Below are positions 5,740 through 5,975 of a stretch of DNA of 5,975 nt, one piece after another. This DNA comes from Acidobacteriota bacterium. GTDB taxonomy: Bacteria > Acidobacteriota > Blastocatellia > Pyrinomonadales > Pyrinomonadaceae. A program made the translations under genes and the position numbers. The stretch spans positions 1 to 5,975 of the forward strand of contig JABFSB010000186.1 in assembly GCA_013140875.1 (NCBI GenBank). The letters run 5' to 3'. The notes under the pieces were generated by a model. It did no database searches, was not told where the DNA came from, and was given only the letters and a program-made list of their open reading frames with translations. Position 1 is the first letter of the stretch; each line of letters opens with the position of its first letter.

Positions 5740-5975
5740 TTAGCTCTTTTTCAGTTTTGGACGAATCTTGTCAAACGGGACCAATCCTTCTCCTTCTAAA
5801 ATTGCATAGAACTTATCGGCCGCTACATCTTTTATTTTCTCGACCCTTCCCGAATTCCAGCGGATCTCAATTTCGTCGGCCTTTAAGGCCTTTCCTAAGC
5901 CAAAATGAACTCGAAGATCGTTTTGCGATAGATAGCTTCCTCCGCTTCGGATCTCTTCGGTCTGAACTATCGTTC
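5740..5975 (-). CDS. C-terminal end of a second ASPIC/UnbV-domain protein, 5' end outside the window
   Basis: Only the last 77 residues are visible. They contain the core of an ASPIC/UnbV domain: GGSYLSQNDLRVHFGLGKA, then EIEIRWNSGRVEKIKDV, aligning without gaps over the hallmark to the same domain in the downstream 572-aa protein. The partner is therefore a tandem relative, and by family habit probably carries FG-GAP repeats upstream, sometimes with TPR repeats; that part cannot be seen. After the domain it has its own tail (GEGLVPFDKIRPKLKKS), ending in a basic cluster and differing from its neighbour's tail. The stop at 5740-5742 is six bases from the next ATG, so the two genes form one transcription unit. 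Confidence 0.9.
   Translation of the reverse strand, partial: TIVQTEEIRSGGSYLSQNDLRVHFGLGKALKADEIEIRWNSGRVEKIKDVAADKFYAILEGEGLVPFDKIRPKLKKS
5902..5938 (-). repeat. Imperfect direct repeat, copy 2 (UnbV hallmark)
   Basis: This is the partner of 4171-4207, 30 of 37 bases identical, 1731 bp away. It codes for YLSQNDLRVHF in the partial upstream UnbV gene. Recombination between the copies would fuse the two UnbV genes and delete one gene length. Confidence 0.7.

Overview
The window is about 6 kb of densely coded bacterial DNA of moderate GC content (about half by eye). Every gene whose N-terminus is visible encodes an exported protein. The best guess for the source is an Acidobacteriota genome, probably Blastocatellia-like. 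This rests on tandem FG-GAP/ASPIC-UnbV (CRTAC1-type) proteins, a secreted GH3 glucosidase, clear Shine-Dalgarno sites of GAGG type and an ordinary sigma70-like promoter. The last two argue against Bacteroidota. The taxonomic call is inference, not proof.

Layout. Positions 1-1930 (minus) hold the first 643 codons of a GH3 beta-glucosidase/exo-beta-glucanase whose C-terminus lies outside the window. A 188-bp divergent intergenic region follows. It contains a near-consensus promoter for the GH3 gene and a strong ribosome site for a 175-aa exported protein of unknown function (2119-2646, plus). That gene converges on a minus-strand block, read from right to left. First comes the 3' end of one UnbV-domain protein (5740-5975, partial). 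Six bases later comes a complete 572-aa seven-repeat FG-GAP propeller with a C-terminal UnbV domain (4015-5733). After a 75-bp gap with a perfect TATAAT box come two tandem, clearly paralogous, small helical secreted proteins of 205 and 201 aa (3322-3939 and 2695-3300), separated by 21 bp.

How the genes may work together. The minus-strand block looks like one transcription unit made of two tandem duplications: two UnbV/FG-GAP proteins, then two cysteine-free charged helical proteins. An internal promoter could uncouple the second pair from the first. All products should act outside the cytoplasmic membrane. The GH3 enzyme would release glucose from beta-glucans or beta-glucosides. The propellers are probably binding or adhesion scaffolds. 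The helical pair and the 175-aa protein have no function I can name. No RNA genes, CRISPR arrays, insertion sequences or phage genes were seen. The most noteworthy items are the helical paralog family, the unknown 175-aa protein, and the fact that all five visible signal peptides can be cleaved just before a glutamine.
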